Shown in pieces: positions 63,940 through 64,000 of a DNA stretch of 64,000 nucleotides (within the stretch, counting starts at the first letter, position 1; each line of letters starts with the position of its first letter). Made by a program: the position numbers and the translations under genes. The DNA comes from Microbulbifer litoralis (GTDB lineage Bacteria; Pseudomonadota; Gammaproteobacteria; Pseudomonadales; Cellvibrionaceae): the NCBI RefSeq assembly GCF_023634065.1, contig NZ_JALKCV010000003.1, positions 124,001 to 188,000 of the forward strand, written 5' to 3'. A model generated the notes under the pieces. The model was given only the letters and a program-made list of their open reading frames with translations. It made no database searches and was not told the DNA's origin.

Positions 63940-64000
63940 TGTTGTTTTCCTTTTGTGTCCCGGTGGAACCCGGATTCTGTTCTGGTGGCATCGAGCGCGC

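Overview
The window looks like the chromosome of a GC-rich marine gammaproteobacterium of the Cellvibrionales/Microbulbifer kind. This rests on gene order and protein character only: pilT-pilU opposite yggS-proC-yggT, argH opposite an AlgZ/AlgR pair, lptM-lysA-dapF-DUF484, PII/AmtB/PII-ubiK-comM, and rep next to a cytochrome c5. All of these are arrangements familiar from Pseudomonas and its relatives. No rRNA or tRNA gene was seen.

Left chromosomal part (1-19173): a dynamin-like GTPase cut by the window edge; YggT, ProC and the PLP-binding YggS; the twitching ATPases PilT and PilU; a LysE exporter; an AlgZ/AlgR-type LytTR two-component pair; ArgH; CyaY; LptM; the lysine genes lysA and dapF; DUF484; a SutA-like protein; and a nitrogen locus (TorF-type porin, PII, AmtB, PII) with a good sigma-54 promoter candidate and an NtrC-like site. 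UbiK and the first half of comM follow.

Central island (19174-48973, exactly 29,800 bp): a complete Tn7-like transposon inserted inside comM. The ends (TGTAAGAT...ATCTTACA), the 5-bp target duplication GCGGC and the uninterrupted ComM frame across the joint are all visible. TnsA, TnsB, TnsC and a TniQ/TnsD-type protein lie at the right end. A TnsE-like protein lies alone at the left end. Between them is a set of defence and conflict genes: a PD-(D/E)xK protein; an HNH nuclease; a three-gene DUF6361 / phospholipase-D-like / SF2-helicase operon; a Gabija-type OLD nuclease plus UvrD-like helicase; an AHH nuclease toxin with an Imm11-like immunity protein; a MerR-like / N6-methyltransferase / PD-(D/E)xK restriction module; an LRAT-type protein / phosphatase / DEDDh-exonuclease operon with a divergent membrane-anchored XRE regulator and a perfect palindromic operator; and a HEPN-RES toxin-like protein. 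The transposition genes read as AT-rich, while cargo blocks differ from one another in composition, so the cargo was probably assembled in pieces. No Cas gene or CRISPR array is present.

Right chromosomal part (48979-64000): the second half of comM, a subclass B3 metallo-beta-lactamase, a D-cysteine desulfhydrase/ACC deaminase-like enzyme, two GNAT acetyltransferases, a YaiI-type protein, a DUF3565 protein, an NCS2-like permease, an XRE/MmyB regulator, Rep helicase and cytochrome c5. Last comes a three-gene purine-nucleoside scavenging operon: TonB-dependent receptor, exported adenosine-deaminase-like enzyme, and NUP lipoprotein.

The chromosomal spacers carry repeats that the island lacks: GGGACTC heptamer arrays with 6, 2 and 10 copies, each directly after a stop codon; a two-hairpin element; and pairs of REP-like palindromes.

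The best candidates for undescribed biology are the DUF6361/PLD/helicase operon, the LRAT/phosphatase/exonuclease/XRE module, and the Tn7-like architecture with a TnsE-like gene separated from tnsABC-tniQ by the whole defence cargo.
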